Of a stretch of 64,000 bases of DNA, positions 43,564 to 54,032 are shown piece after piece. Location: the NCBI GenBank assembly GCA_943842505.1, contig CALTDI010000020.1, forward strand, positions 1 through 64,000. Reading direction: 5' to 3'. The notes beneath the pieces were generated by a model. That model was not told the DNA's origin. It was given only the letters and a program-made list of their open reading frames with translations, and made no database searches. Source of the stretch: an uncultured Pseudomonadales bacterium. GTDB taxonomy: Bacteria; Pseudomonadota; Gammaproteobacteria; Pseudomonadales; Pseudohongiellaceae. Numbering within the stretch: the stretch's first letter is position 1; each line of letters starts with the position of its first letter. Both the position numbers and the translations under genes were made by a program.

Positions 43564-45354
43564 ATGGCTTACGTACCATTGGCTGATCAAGATTCCGAAA
43601 TGGAGATGCATCATCCGCATAGCTGGGTTACTAAATACGTTTGGAGCCAAGATCACAAAGTTATTGCCATTCAATACGGTGGCTTGGCCATCGCTGTAGG
43701 AGTTGTTGCCTTAGTGCTTTCATTGCTAATGCGCATGCAGCTGGGTTTTCCAGAGACATTCGATCTGATTGACCCGAGCTCCTACTACCAGTCGGTAACT
43801 ATGCACGGCATGATCATGGTTGTTTACATGCTGACGGCCTTATTGCTTGGTGGTTTTGGCAACTATTTGATACCGCTTATGTGCGGCGCAAGAGACATGG
43901 TGTTTCCATTTCTCAACATGCTAAGTGTTTGGGTATACGCGCTGTCAGTCATAATTCTGATGGCTAGCTTCTTTGTCGATGGTGGGCCGACTGGGGCTGG
44001 GTGGACTTTGTATCCTCCACAGACTGCCATGGCAGGCACCCCGGGACACGACATGGGCATCGTCTTGATGCTGCTGTCTCTAGCCGTATTCATCGTTGCC
44101 TTCACAATGGGCGGCCTGAACTACGTGACTACAATCTTGCAGTATCGCTGCCGCGGCTTGACCATGATGCGTCTTCCTCTGACAGTTTGGGGAATCTTTA
44201 TCGCGACAATTCTTGGCCTGTTTGCTTTCCCAGCGTTGCTTGTTTCGGCAATTATGATGCTCTTCGATATGCTGCTAGGCACTAGCTTCTTTATGCCGGC
44301 GGTTATCGAATCAGGCACGCCACTCGATCATAACGGTGGCAGCCCGATCCTGTTCCAGCATTTGTTCTGGTTCTTCGGTCACCCTGAGGTATACATCGTG
44401 GCACTGCCGGCTTTCGGTCTTGTCTCTGACGTTCTCTCCACTCATGCTCGAAAGAATATCTTCGGCTACCGCATGATGGTTTGGGCGATCATCGCCATTG
44501 GCGGATTAAGCTTCATCGTATGGGCACACCACATGTACGTGAGTGGTATGAACCCTTACTTCGGCTTCTTCTTCGCTACGACGACTTTGATCATTGCGGT
44601 ACCTACGGCACTTAAGGTGTACAACTGGGTGCTAACGCTTTGGGAAGGCGACATTCGTCTCAACGCGCCAATGTATTTTGCCATCGGCTTTATCTTTACC
44701 TTCATCCACGGTGGCTTGACTGGTTTGTTCCTGGGTAACGTGGTTATCGATTTACCACTATCCGATACTTACTTCGTGGTAGCTCACTTCCATATGGTAA
44801 TGGGTGTGTCTCCAGTGCTGGTTATCTTTGCGGCGCTATACCACTGGTATCCGAAGGTTACTGGTCGTATGTTCCATGAAGGCATGGCGAAGGCTCACTT
44901 CTGGTGTACGTTCCTTGGTACCTATGCGATCTACCTGCCAATGCACTACCTTGGTTTCTTAGGTGTTCCGCGTCGTTACTACGCGATGGGCAGCACGGAT
45001 TTCATTCCAGAGTCTGCGCAGGATTTGAACGTGACGATAACCTACGCCGCACTATTCGTTGGCGCTGCACAGCTGTTGTTCTTCATCAACATCTTCTGGA
45101 GCCTGCGTAACGGCGAGAAAGCGGGCCCTAATCCTTGGGGTTCGGCTTCTCTAGAATGGCAGACGCCTGATACGCCGCCGGTTCATGGAAACTGGGGTGA
45201 TGAGTTACCCACTGTTTACCGATGGGCTTACGACTACAGCGTCCCTGGTGCTCATGAAGACTTCATTCCACAGAATGTGCCGGAAAGCGTCGAGCCTACT
45301 GCGGATGAACAGCATTTCGATCCTGACCACGATACGTCCAAGGCAGATGTATGA
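43564..45354 (+). CDS. ctaD: Cytochrome c oxidase subunit I
   Basis: 596 residues, twelve or more membrane helices. Heme and copper ligands are visible: HGMIMV (heme a), HPEVYIVALPAFG (CuB His and cross-linked Tyr), HHMYVSGM (CuB) and VVAHFHMVMG (hemes a and a3). It reduces oxygen to water and pumps protons. It overlaps the next gene by 4 bases. Confidence 0.97.
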   Translation: MAYVPLADQDSEMEMHHPHSWVTKYVWSQDHKVIAIQYGGLAIAVGVVALVLSLLMRMQLGFPETFDLIDPSSYYQSVTMHGMIMVVYMLTALLLGGFGNYLIPLMCGARDMVFPFLNMLSVWVYALSVIILMASFFVDGGPTGAGWTLYPPQTAMAGTPGHDMGIVLMLLSLAVFIVAFTMGGLNYVTTILQYRCRGLTMMRLPLTVWGIFIATILGLFAFPALLVSAIMMLFDMLLGTSFFMPAVIESGTPLDHNGGSPILFQHLFWFFGHPEVYIVALPAFGLVSDVLSTHARKNIFGYRMMVWAIIAIGGLSFIVWAHHMYVSGMNPYFGFFFATTTLIIAVPTALKVYNWVLTLWEGDIRLNAPMYFAIGFIFTFIHGGLTGLFLGNVVIDLPLSDTYFVVAHFHMVMGVSPVLVIFAALYHWYPKVTGRMFHEGMAKAHFWCTFLGTYAIYLPMHYLGFLGVPRRYYAMGSTDFIPESAQDLNVTITYAALFVGAAQLLFFINIFWSLRNGEKAGPNPWGSASLEWQTPDTPPVHGNWGDELPTVYRWAYDYSVPGAHEDFIPQNVPESVEPTADEQHFDPDHDTSKADV

Positions 45355-45965
45355 GTCTGTTTAAGCAACTTACCGATAAGCCCTGGGAACGAAAGGGCAT
45401 ACTCGGCGGACTAAACCCGGAGGGCGCTTTCGAGTCCCCTCCGGAACGCGTCGCCTTAGGGTTTTTCCTGGTGATCGCTTCGGTTATTTTTTCGCTGTTG
45501 GGTGTTAGTTATGTCATTCGCATGTCGTTGCCAGATTGGGAGCCGCTAGCCGATCCTTCTCAGCTCTGGCTGAACACGGGTCTGCTATTTATCAGTAGCG
45601 TCTTGTTCCAATGGGCGAGAAATACAGCCAAGGCCGGCAAGCAGAAGAATTTGATAACCGCTTTCGTTGGCGGTGGTGTGTTTGCCCTGCTTTTTATTAT
45701 GGGCCAGATGCTCACTTGGGATGGCCTGCAAGAAGCCGGCTATTTCGTAACTTCAAACCCGGCTAACTCTTTCTTCTATCTGCTTACGGGTTTGCACATC
45801 GCACACCTGTTGGGCGGGCTTTGGGTGTGGAGTAAGACTTCCATTCGATTGCTTTCAGGTGGCAAGCCTGAAGATATGAGCCTAAGCATCGAGTTGTGTA
45901 CCTTATACTGGCATTTTTTGCTGATTATCTGGTTGGTTATGTTTGCGGTTCTTTCCAATACCTAA
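45351..45965 (+). CDS. Cytochrome oxidase subunit III-like protein (first copy)
   Basis: 204 residues, five membrane helices. COX3-family features are LTGLHIAHLLGGLWVW and the ending LCTLYWHFLLIIWLVMFAVL. It is translationally coupled to ctaD. It differs strongly from the second subunit III gene at 46056. Two COX3-type genes in tandem occur in some alternative aa3/caa3 operons. Confidence 0.82.
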   Translation: MSLFKQLTDKPWERKGILGGLNPEGAFESPPERVALGFFLVIASVIFSLLGVSYVIRMSLPDWEPLADPSQLWLNTGLLFISSVLFQWARNTAKAGKQKNLITAFVGGGVFALLFIMGQMLTWDGLQEAGYFVTSNPANSFFYLLTGLHIAHLLGGLWVWSKTSIRLLSGGKPEDMSLSIELCTLYWHFLLIIWLVMFAVLSNT

Positions 45966-45980
45966 TCACTGACGTATCTG

Positions 45981-46008
45981 GGCAAGAGTAGTTCGGCAAG
46001 AGTAGTTG
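45981..46008. repeat. 14-bp tandem duplication
   Basis: GGCAAGAGTAGTTC is followed directly by GGCAAGAGTAGTTG, between the two subunit III genes. Confidence 0.8.
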
Positions 46009-46055
46009 GGTAATAGAAAAATAAAGTTTAATTAGAACGTTTATAGGAAATAAGC

Positions 46056-46736
46056 ATGAGTGAAGCAGCAATAAGCGGAGCGGGCACAATGCCTGGATCT
46101 AGCACTTTAGTCGACGATTGGAGTGCTGATAAACAGGCCTACCATGTTCCTTGGGGCAAGGCCATGATGTGGATCTTCCTGGTGAGTGATACGTTTATCT
46201 TCACTTGCTTTCTAACGGGATACCTCCATGTTCGATTGACTACCACCGAGCCATGGCCGCTGCAGAGTGAGATCTTTGCACTATCCTTTGGCGGAGACCC
46301 TATTCCGCTGATCCTGATTGCGATCATGACCTTTATATTGATTACCAGCTCTGGAACCATGGCGCTGGCGGTTAATTTTGGTTATCGACGCGATAAGGCA
46401 AAGACTTTCTGGTTTATGGTTGCCACCGCTGCCTTCGGCGCCTCATTCGTTGGCATGCAGGCCTTTGAGTGGAGCAAACTGATTCTGGAAGAGGGAGTAC
46501 GTCCCTGGGGCAACCCCTTTGGGGCTGCGCAGTTTGGGTCTATATTTTTTATGATCACCGGCTTTCACGGCTTGCACGTAACCGCTGGTGTTATTTACTT
46601 GTTAACTGTTGCCTTCAAGGTGAAGAAGGGGCATTACGACAAGAAGGGTTATGAGATTGTTGAGATTGCCGGCTTGTATTGGCACTTTGTGGATCTCGTT
46701 TGGGTATTCATTTTCGCATTTTTCTACTTATTGTAA
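46056..46736 (+). CDS. coxC: Cytochrome c oxidase subunit III (second copy)
   Basis: 226 residues, five membrane helices after an N-terminal segment of 30 residues. COX3 hallmarks are GMQAFEW, ITGFHGLHVTAGVIYLL and IAGLYWHFVDLVWVFIF, with the conserved Glu and His. It may stabilise proton uptake by subunit I. 12 bp before the subunit IV gene. Confidence 0.92.
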   Translation: MSEAAISGAGTMPGSSTLVDDWSADKQAYHVPWGKAMMWIFLVSDTFIFTCFLTGYLHVRLTTTEPWPLQSEIFALSFGGDPIPLILIAIMTFILITSSGTMALAVNFGYRRDKAKTFWFMVATAAFGASFVGMQAFEWSKLILEEGVRPWGNPFGAAQFGSIFFMITGFHGLHVTAGVIYLLTVAFKVKKGHYDKKGYEIVEIAGLYWHFVDLVWVFIFAFFYLL

Positions 46737-46748
46737 GAGGGGACAGAG

Positions 46749-47153
46749 ATGTCATCTGAAGCAGGTCAACAACATCCTCTAGGGATTTATTACAAAATCT
46801 GGATTCTTCTGTTCGTACTGAGTTCATTCTCTTACGCGGTCGATTTCTTCAACGTCCAAGGCGGCATGCGCTGGGGCCTAGTTCTACTCTTCATGGTTTT
46901 GAAGGCTGGCTTTATCGTCGCAATCTTCATGCACGTAGTTTGGGAGAGAATGGCGCTGGTACTTACTATTCTCGGACCGCCGATTGTGCTACTGCTATTG
47001 ATCGGGCTCATGACGATCGAAGGCAACTATACTTCCGGAACACGCTATCAGTACATGGGGCATGATCCGAATGCTGTTGCACTAACCCCGAGTGATCTCC
47101 ATGGTGGAGAACACGGCGAGGAAGGGGAACACGCTGAAGAAGAAGCACACTAA
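46749..47153 (+). CDS. Cytochrome c oxidase subunit IV (CyoD/CtaF type)
   Basis: 134 residues with three membrane helices (IYYKIWILLFVLSSFSYAVD, VLLFMVLKAGFIVAIFMHVV, ILGPPIVLLLLIGLMTIEG). The acidic/His-rich C-terminal tail (EHGEEGEHAEEEAH) may bind metal. Last gene of the oxidase operon, followed by a terminator. Confidence 0.85.
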   Translation: MSSEAGQQHPLGIYYKIWILLFVLSSFSYAVDFFNVQGGMRWGLVLLFMVLKAGFIVAIFMHVVWERMALVLTILGPPIVLLLLIGLMTIEGNYTSGTRYQYMGHDPNAVALTPSDLHGGEHGEEGEHAEEEAH

Positions 47154-47164
47154 ATCTTCTGCAT

Positions 47165-47193
47165 AAAAAAGGCCGCTCTAAGCGGCCTTTTTT
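47165..47193. terminator. Bidirectional terminator between the oxidase operon and aroE
   Basis: A 13-bp inverted repeat AAAAAAGGCCGCT with its complement, 3-base loop, and T-runs on both strands. It serves the oxidase operon (plus) and probably aroE (minus). Confidence 0.93.
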
Positions 47194-47272
47194 ATGGCTG
47201 TAGCAAATAGAATTATTCAGCCAACTATTCTTATAGCGCCTCTTGTAGCGCTTCTCTTAACTCTTCGAATAG

Positions 47273-48106
47273 CTATGCCTGACCGCGAAGCTCGGCGATA
47301 ACCGGGGCGGTATTTGGCCTGACACCTCGCCATAGCGCGAAGGCCTCGGCAGCCTGTTCCACCAGCATACCAAGCCCATCTATACTCAGTGCAGCACCCT
47401 GCTGTTTTGCCCATTGCACAAAAGGGGTATCGCTTGCTGCATACATCAGATCATAGCAACAACAGCCGCCGGCAAGCAGGCTCCCGTCTAATTGGGGCAT
47501 CTCCCCTTGCAGACTGGACGACGTTCCATTGATGATAAGGTCAAAGCAGCGGCCGTGGTTCGCCGAATCTTGCAGTGCCTCATAGGACAGGGCCTCGATC
47601 GCTGTCATAGATTCGAACTCGTCTGCCAGGGTTTTGGCTTTAGTTAGGGTTCGATTGACTACGGTAATTGTAGCGACCTGCTCATGAACAAGTGCGGCTA
47701 GCGCCCCACGCACAGCCCCGCCCGCACCCAGTATTAACAAGCGCTGACCACTAAGATCTACGCCGTTGTTCTGTTTGATATCTGTAACCAACCCAATGCC
47801 ATCTGTGTTGTCACCACAGATGTTTCCCTGATCATCGAGAAATAAAGTGTTTACGGCTTTCGCTAGCTGCGCTCTTGGGGAACAACTCGCCGCTAGTGCA
47901 AACGCGTTTTCCTTAAAAGGAACCGTCACGTTTAGCCCTGCACCCCCTTCGGCGAAGAAGCTTTTCACGAAGCCATCGAAGTTACCCTCTTCTAGAGGTA
48001 TCGCCGTGTAGCTCATCTCTTGATTCGTCTGCTTTGCAAACAGGGAATGGATCAGGGGCGATTTACTGTGGCTAACAGGATTGCCGAGAACTGCATATTT
48101 GGACAC
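47273..48106 (-). CDS. aroE: Shikimate dehydrogenase
   Basis: 277 residues from a GTG start at 48106. Shikimate site GNPVSHSKSPLIH, catalytic Lys in NVTVPFKENAF, NADP loop GAGGAVRGAL. It reduces 3-dehydroshikimate in aromatic amino acid synthesis. An 8-bp tandem repeat lies just upstream. Confidence 0.96.
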   Translation of the reverse strand: MSKYAVLGNPVSHSKSPLIHSLFAKQTNQEMSYTAIPLEEGNFDGFVKSFFAEGGAGLNVTVPFKENAFALAASCSPRAQLAKAVNTLFLDDQGNICGDNTDGIGLVTDIKQNNGVDLSGQRLLILGAGGAVRGALAALVHEQVATITVVNRTLTKAKTLADEFESMTAIEALSYEALQDSANHGRCFDLIINGTSSSLQGEMPQLDGSLLAGGCCCYDLMYAASDTPFVQWAKQQGAALSIDGLGMLVEQAAEAFALWRGVRPNTAPVIAELRGQA

Positions 48107-48120
48107 GCTGGGTCTCTCTT

Positions 48121-48160
48121 CTTTTTATCTTTTTAACTTTTTATCTTTTTATCTTTTTAT
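48121..48160. repeat. 8-bp tandem repeat upstream of aroE
   Basis: Five units of CTTTTTAT (one CTTTTTAA), then degenerate T-rich sequence to about 48190. It begins 15 bases upstream of the aroE start. Slippage could alter the promoter spacing. Confidence 0.88.
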
Positions 48161-48240
48161 TTCTTAATTTCGTTATTTCCGTTATTTCTGGCTTCTATTT
48201 TTAGTACTGTTTGTAGCACCGCATATAGCTGTGCAGAAGA

Positions 48241-49466
<1,226 letters not shown>

Positions 49467-49973
49467 CTATTGGCTGAGGGAATCCTGCAAAGCCTTGTCT
49501 TGGGCCTGCACTTTTTCACTGTTCGCAACACGTTCTGCTTTCACTCGTTCCGCCAGATCTGGGTCTGCCAGAGACAGTATCTGAGCGGCTAGATAGGCGG
49601 CATTTTTTGCACCCGTCTTACCTATAGCGACGGTGGCTACCGGAATACCCGCAGGCATCTGCACCGTGGAGAGCAATGCATCCAATCCGCTGAGTGGCCC
49701 AGAATCTATAGGAACACCGATAACGGGTACCGTAGTGTGTGCTGCTGTTGCCCCAGCCAGGTGAGCGGCAAGACCCGCGCCGGAGATAAATACTTTGCAG
49801 CCACGTTCCTGCGCATCGCTTATGTACGCCTGGGTGACGCTAGGTGTTCGGTGTGCCGAAGTGATCTTGATTTCATAGTTGATCTGCAACTGCTTCAATA
49901 TGTCTGCAGCAAACTGCATGATAGTCAGGTCGCTCTCGGAACCCATTAATATAGCTACAAAAGAAGTACTCAT
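49467..49973 (-). CDS. purE: N5-carboxyaminoimidazole ribonucleotide mutase
   Basis: 168 residues. [16 protein letters not shown], the ITSAHRTP active-site loop and GAAHLAG-like [14 protein letters not shown] are present. It converts N5-CAIR to CAIR in purine synthesis. No purK lies beside it in this window. Confidence 0.96.
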   Translation of the reverse strand: MSTSFVAILMGSESDLTIMQFAADILKQLQINYEIKITSAHRTPSVTQAYISDAQERGCKVFISGAGLAAHLAGATAAHTTVPVIGVPIDSGPLSGLDALLSTVQMPAGIPVATVAIGKTGAKNAAYLAAQILSLADPDLAERVKAERVANSEKVQAQDKALQDSLSQ

Positions 49974-50039
49974 GATGTCTAAACCATAGAAATTGATAAA
50001 AGGGGAAACTACCCCAGACGGTCAGCCTATGCAAGAAAT

Positions 50040-51157
50040 CTAGTTGGTTCTAAAGTATCGCCCCCCTTGTTGATGTATCAACCCCTCTGCTTCCAGTTCA
50101 ATCAGCTGCCTGTGCAAGTCTTGAAATGGGAGTTCGCACTCAGCTTTAATCGATTCAAACAGGCTGCCATGATTCTCGATGACGCCTAATACCCTCGATA
50201 CCCACTTAGCACCGGATATTGCTAATGCCTTATTTGGGACTGCAGGCTCACCGCTTCCTTCCTCGTTGTTGTCGTTTATGCCCAGCTCATCGAGGATATC
50301 CGCTGGCTCCTCGACAAGTTTCGCGCCCTGTTTAATCAACTCGTGGCATCCGCGACTCTTTAGGCTGCCGATAGGACCTGGCAACGCAAACACGTCCCTG
50401 TTTTGCTCGAGTGCAAGCCGGGCAGTTATCAAGGACCCACTCTTAATAGCCGCCTCGACTACTAAGATGCCCTCACTTAGCCCACTTATGATGCGATTCC
50501 TTCTCGGAAAGTTTCGAGATAGGGGGGTGTTCCCAGGGGAAATTCTGATAGCAGCGCACCATTTTCAATGATTCGATCGGCTAGCCTGGCGTTTTTGGGG
50601 GGATAGACTCGGTCAATTCCCGTTCCCACTACTGCTATAGTTTTGCCACTGCCGTCTAGTGCACCCTCATGGGCTTTCGTGTCTACGCCAGCGGCGAGGC
50701 CACTACAGATTTGCATGCCAGCTTTACTAAGCTCTCTTGCCATCCAGTATGCGCTTCTTTTTCCATAGGCCGTCGCACTGCGACTACCTACCAAAGCGAA
50801 GTTTCTTTTTAGCACAGAGTCGATACAGCCTCTTACAAAAAGTATCGGTGGTGCTGTGTCTATGTGTCGTAGCAAGGGTGGATACTGGTTTGACTCGTAA
50901 CACAGCAGGTGATTGTTAGTCTGTTCTGACCATGCCATGGCCGCTTCAACCTCGGCAAAGGAGTCTGTAGTACTCGGGTCGCCCTTCAGTAGTTCAATCT
51001 GAGCACTGGTGATGCCCTGCTCCCGATATTGAGACCTAGGCAGATCGATCAGGGCCCGTGCCGAACCATAGACGTTGAGCAGCCTTGAGAATATGGGGAC
51101 GGGTATTCGTTTGCTTGCAAGTATGCGCAAGTAGTACCGGCAGGTTTGGGTATCCAT
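50040..51157 (-). pseudogene. dprA: DNA-processing protein DprA/Smf with one frameshift
   Basis: Two frames, 50486-51157 and 50040-50432, together give a complete DprA. The first ends in SEFPLGTPPYLETF and then runs out of frame. Adding one C in the CC at 50506-50507 restores PRRNRIISGLSEGILVVEA and joins the second frame (GSLITARLALEQNRDVFALPGPI). The corrected length is 372 residues, normal for the family. A SAM-like N-terminus, the Rossmann-like ssDNA-binding domain and a C-terminal winged helix are visible. DprA loads RecA on incoming DNA in transformation. Either a recent mutation or a base-call error. Confidence 0.88.
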
Positions 51158-51305
51158 AGTTCATCCGTGAGCAATGGAATTGAGATTACCGTCGAGCCTT
51201 ACGGCCCAAATCTGTGGTTAGGAGAAATATGGCGACAATTAAGACCCTCCGGATCTCAATCATCGTCTTTACAGAGTGTAGTAAAGAATAGCTGGGATGG
51301 CGTAA

Positions 51306-52442
51306 TTAGGGGCTAACTACTTGGTCATAGAGCTCGGCAGGCTCGGTGCCGGTAAGAATTATCGCATAACTCAGTTGATCGAATGTTTTATAAACCAACA
51401 GAGTGCCAATATCGTTGCCGGGGATAACTAAATTGTCTTGATTGAACAGGCTGTGCATTCGCTCCCGAAATGACATCTTTGAGCGTTCAGCCTCATCGGT
51501 CATGCTGCTGTCTTCAATCTTAATTGACAATATGTCACCAAGTGCCAGACCGTCGGCCAGCCCCAGGTTTAAGACGACGGTGTCTAGCTGCGATGCTAGA
51601 TTCTCTTCGCCCATAAAGGCGATTATCTGGCCAGACATCTCCGTTGCCGGTTCCGTTGGAAATATGGTCGCATCGATACTGGAGATCTCTCTAGTTAGTA
51701 AGCGATCACCAACTCGTATTTCCTTGGTTCCATTGTTTATTAGCAGCTTTCGCATATCCGGGGCTACGTTCTCGATGATACTGGCGAAGCCTAGATATTC
51801 AACTTCTGTGCCCAACACTTCTTCCTCTGTTGTGCTTATCAACCCGAAAACCCGCTTCTTTTTCAAGCCATCTCCGTAGTAGGTTCGACCAGCTCGGTAG
51901 ATTTCAAAAGACGTTGTGCCAATCAGAAAAGAGCCTCTTGCGAAGATTTGATCCCCCGTGCCTATGATTAAATTGTCGCCATCGTTCGCCACGATGTAGG
52001 GGGCAGCATCATATTCCGCTGCTGTGATTATGCGATTGCGAGAAAAACTGTTCTCTATAGATTCCAGGGGAATAGCGGGAATCGCACTCTGTAGCTCCAA
52101 TTCTCGAACCTCGGGAGATACCCTTGCAACTTCTCTATCGCCGCGCTGGACAAAAACCCGTGGGGTTCCACCTAATATGCTCAGCTTCAGCGTATCGCCA
52201 GGATAGATCAAATCGGGGTTGTCGAGGTGCTCATCGGGCTGCCATATATCGGGCCAACGTTGGGGATCACGCAGGAACTGGCTGGCAATATTCCATAACG
52301 TGTCGCCATCTTGCACAACATAGCTAGTAGGGTAATCAGCAATTAGAACACCGGTTTGACCCTGCGCAGGCATGATTGTGCCCAGGCTAGCTATACATAA
52401 AGCCAACCCTAGTAGTAATTGTCTGCTTCCCAAATTTTTCAT
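51306..52442 (-). CDS. LysM-domain envelope protein
   Basis: 378 residues with signal peptide (LLLGLALCIASLGTIMPAQG). A LysM domain at about 40-95 (YVVQDGDTLWNIASQFLRDPQRWPDIW...PDLIYPGDTLKL) binds peptidoglycan. The remaining 280 residues are strand-rich without a recognised domain. The same gene precedes def in Pseudomonas and relatives. Divergent from def. Confidence 0.9.
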   Translation of the reverse strand: MKNLGSRQLLLGLALCIASLGTIMPAQGQTGVLIADYPTSYVVQDGDTLWNIASQFLRDPQRWPDIWQPDEHLDNPDLIYPGDTLKLSILGGTPRVFVQRGDREVARVSPEVRELELQSAIPAIPLESIENSFSRNRIITAAEYDAAPYIVANDGDNLIIGTGDQIFARGSFLIGTTSFEIYRAGRTYYGDGLKKKRVFGLISTTEEEVLGTEVEYLGFASIIENVAPDMRKLLINNGTKEIRVGDRLLTREISSIDATIFPTEPATEMSGQIIAFMGEENLASQLDTVVLNLGLADGLALGDILSIKIEDSSMTDEAERSKMSFRERMHSLFNQDNLVIPGNDIGTLLVYKTFDQLSYAIILTGTEPAELYDQVVSP

Positions 52443-52555
52443 TCTTCATATTCCGCGCTAAAAAGCGTTGAGTTGATATGTTAGCAATACGCTATAATTA
52501 TCACTAGAAGCAGTTCACATACTGCGTCATACAATTTCTGCAGGCTTTAACGACC

Positions 52556-53062
52556 ATGTCAATTTTACAAATTCTGGAATTTCCTGACCCCAGACTACGG
52601 AAAATAGCCGAACCCGTTACTGTTTTCGACGAAAAGCTGGAAGTCTTGATCGAAGATATGCTCGAAACGATGCACGAAGCACAAGGTATCGGGCTTGCCG
52701 CTACTCAAGTGAACGTCCATAAACGCCTACTGGTAATAGATGTATCGGAAAATGGCGATAGTCCTCGAGTATATATTAATCCGACGTTCGAGATACTCGA
52801 TGACGAACTTTCTGAGTACGATGAGGGCTGTCTCTCCGTTCCTGGTTTCTACGAGACCGTATCCAGGCCCCGAATAGTGAAAATATCTGCCCAAGATGCC
52901 AAGGGCGAGGTATTCGAGCAGGTTGCCGAGGGTATCTTGGCAACCTGTATACAGCATGAGATCGATCATCTGGATGGAAAGTTATTCGTCGATTATATCA
53001 GCACCCTGAAGCGACAAAGGATTCGCAGCAAGCTCGAGAAAGAGCATAAGAAGTCTGCCTGA
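52556..53062 (+). CDS. def: Peptide deformylase
   Basis: 168 residues. The three signature motifs are [17 protein letters not shown] and QHEIDHLDG (metal Cys and two His). It removes the N-formyl group from new proteins. Followed 4 bp later by fmt, which adds the formyl group to initiator tRNA. Confidence 0.98.
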   Translation: MSILQILEFPDPRLRKIAEPVTVFDEKLEVLIEDMLETMHEAQGIGLAATQVNVHKRLLVIDVSENGDSPRVYINPTFEILDDELSEYDEGCLSVPGFYETVSRPRIVKISAQDAKGEVFEQVAEGILATCIQHEIDHLDGKLFVDYISTLKRQRIRSKLEKEHKKSA

Positions 53063-53066
53063 GCCA

Positions 53067-54032
53067 ATGGAAAAATTGCGAATCTGTTTTGCAGGAACGC
53101 CTGCTTTCGCTGCTGCGCATCTGCAAGCATTGCTGAAGGCAGGACATCAGGTGGTAGCCGTGTATACACAGCCCGATCGCCCCGCTGGCCGTGGCAAGAA
53201 TTTACAGGCCAGCCCCGTGAAGCAGGTCGCGCTCGAGAACAGGCTCCCTCTTTTTCAGCCCACCAGCCTCAAAGCAATCGAACAGACGCAAATATTCGCG
53301 TCACTCGACTTAGACCTTATGATTGTTGTTGCTTACGGTCTCATTCTTCCAAGGACAATTCTCGATACGCCGAAGCTAGGCTGCCTTAATGTCCACGCTT
53401 CGTTGCTGCCTAGATGGCGCGGCGCCGCGCCGATAGAACGCGCATTGCTCGCCGGCGACAAGGTGACGGGTGTCACAATTATGCAGATGGACGAGGGCCT
53501 GGATACTGGCGCAATGTTGGACAAGGAGTCCGTAGAAATATCCGACACCGATAACCGTGTGCACCTTGAGGAAAAACTACAAATAGCGGGCCAAACGGCA
53601 TTACTGCGAACGCTTGGCGATCTACACAGATATCAATCGTCTGCCTCTATACAGAACGATGCGGACAGTTGCTACGCTGCAAAGTTAGAAAAACGCGAGG
53701 CTTTTATCGATTGGAATCTCAGTGCACGAGAGATCGATAGACAGATTCGAGCGGGCATTGGAAGAAATCCTGCCTATACACTTTTTCACGAGCAACGCCT
53801 GCGTGTACTTGAGGCGACGGTAATAGAAGAAGAGTTTGCCGATGGGCCTGGAGCTATAGTGAAGAGTGACAAAAAATCATTTACCGTGAGTTGCGGGTCC
53901 CATGCATTGAATATTCTGAGCGTGCAACTGCCAGGAAAGAATCCAACTGCGGTTAGCGACATCACGAACTCCCGTCCAGAACTATTCGCCAAAGGGGAAA
54001 ACTTTTCCTCTGAACTACTGACGCCGCAATGA
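53067..54032 (+). CDS. fmt: Methionyl-tRNA formyltransferase
   Basis: 321 residues. The N-terminal formyl-THF domain has the conserved LNVHASLLPRWRGAAPIERA and a Gly-rich VTIMQMDEGLDTG loop; a C-terminal OB-like domain follows. Overlaps rsmB by 4 bases. Confidence 0.98.
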   Translation: MEKLRICFAGTPAFAAAHLQALLKAGHQVVAVYTQPDRPAGRGKNLQASPVKQVALENRLPLFQPTSLKAIEQTQIFASLDLDLMIVVAYGLILPRTILDTPKLGCLNVHASLLPRWRGAAPIERALLAGDKVTGVTIMQMDEGLDTGAMLDKESVEISDTDNRVHLEEKLQIAGQTALLRTLGDLHRYQSSASIQNDADSCYAAKLEKREAFIDWNLSAREIDRQIRAGIGRNPAYTLFHEQRLRVLEATVIEEEFADGPGAIVKSDKKSFTVSCGSHALNILSVQLPGKNPTAVSDITNSRPELFAKGENFSSELLTPQ

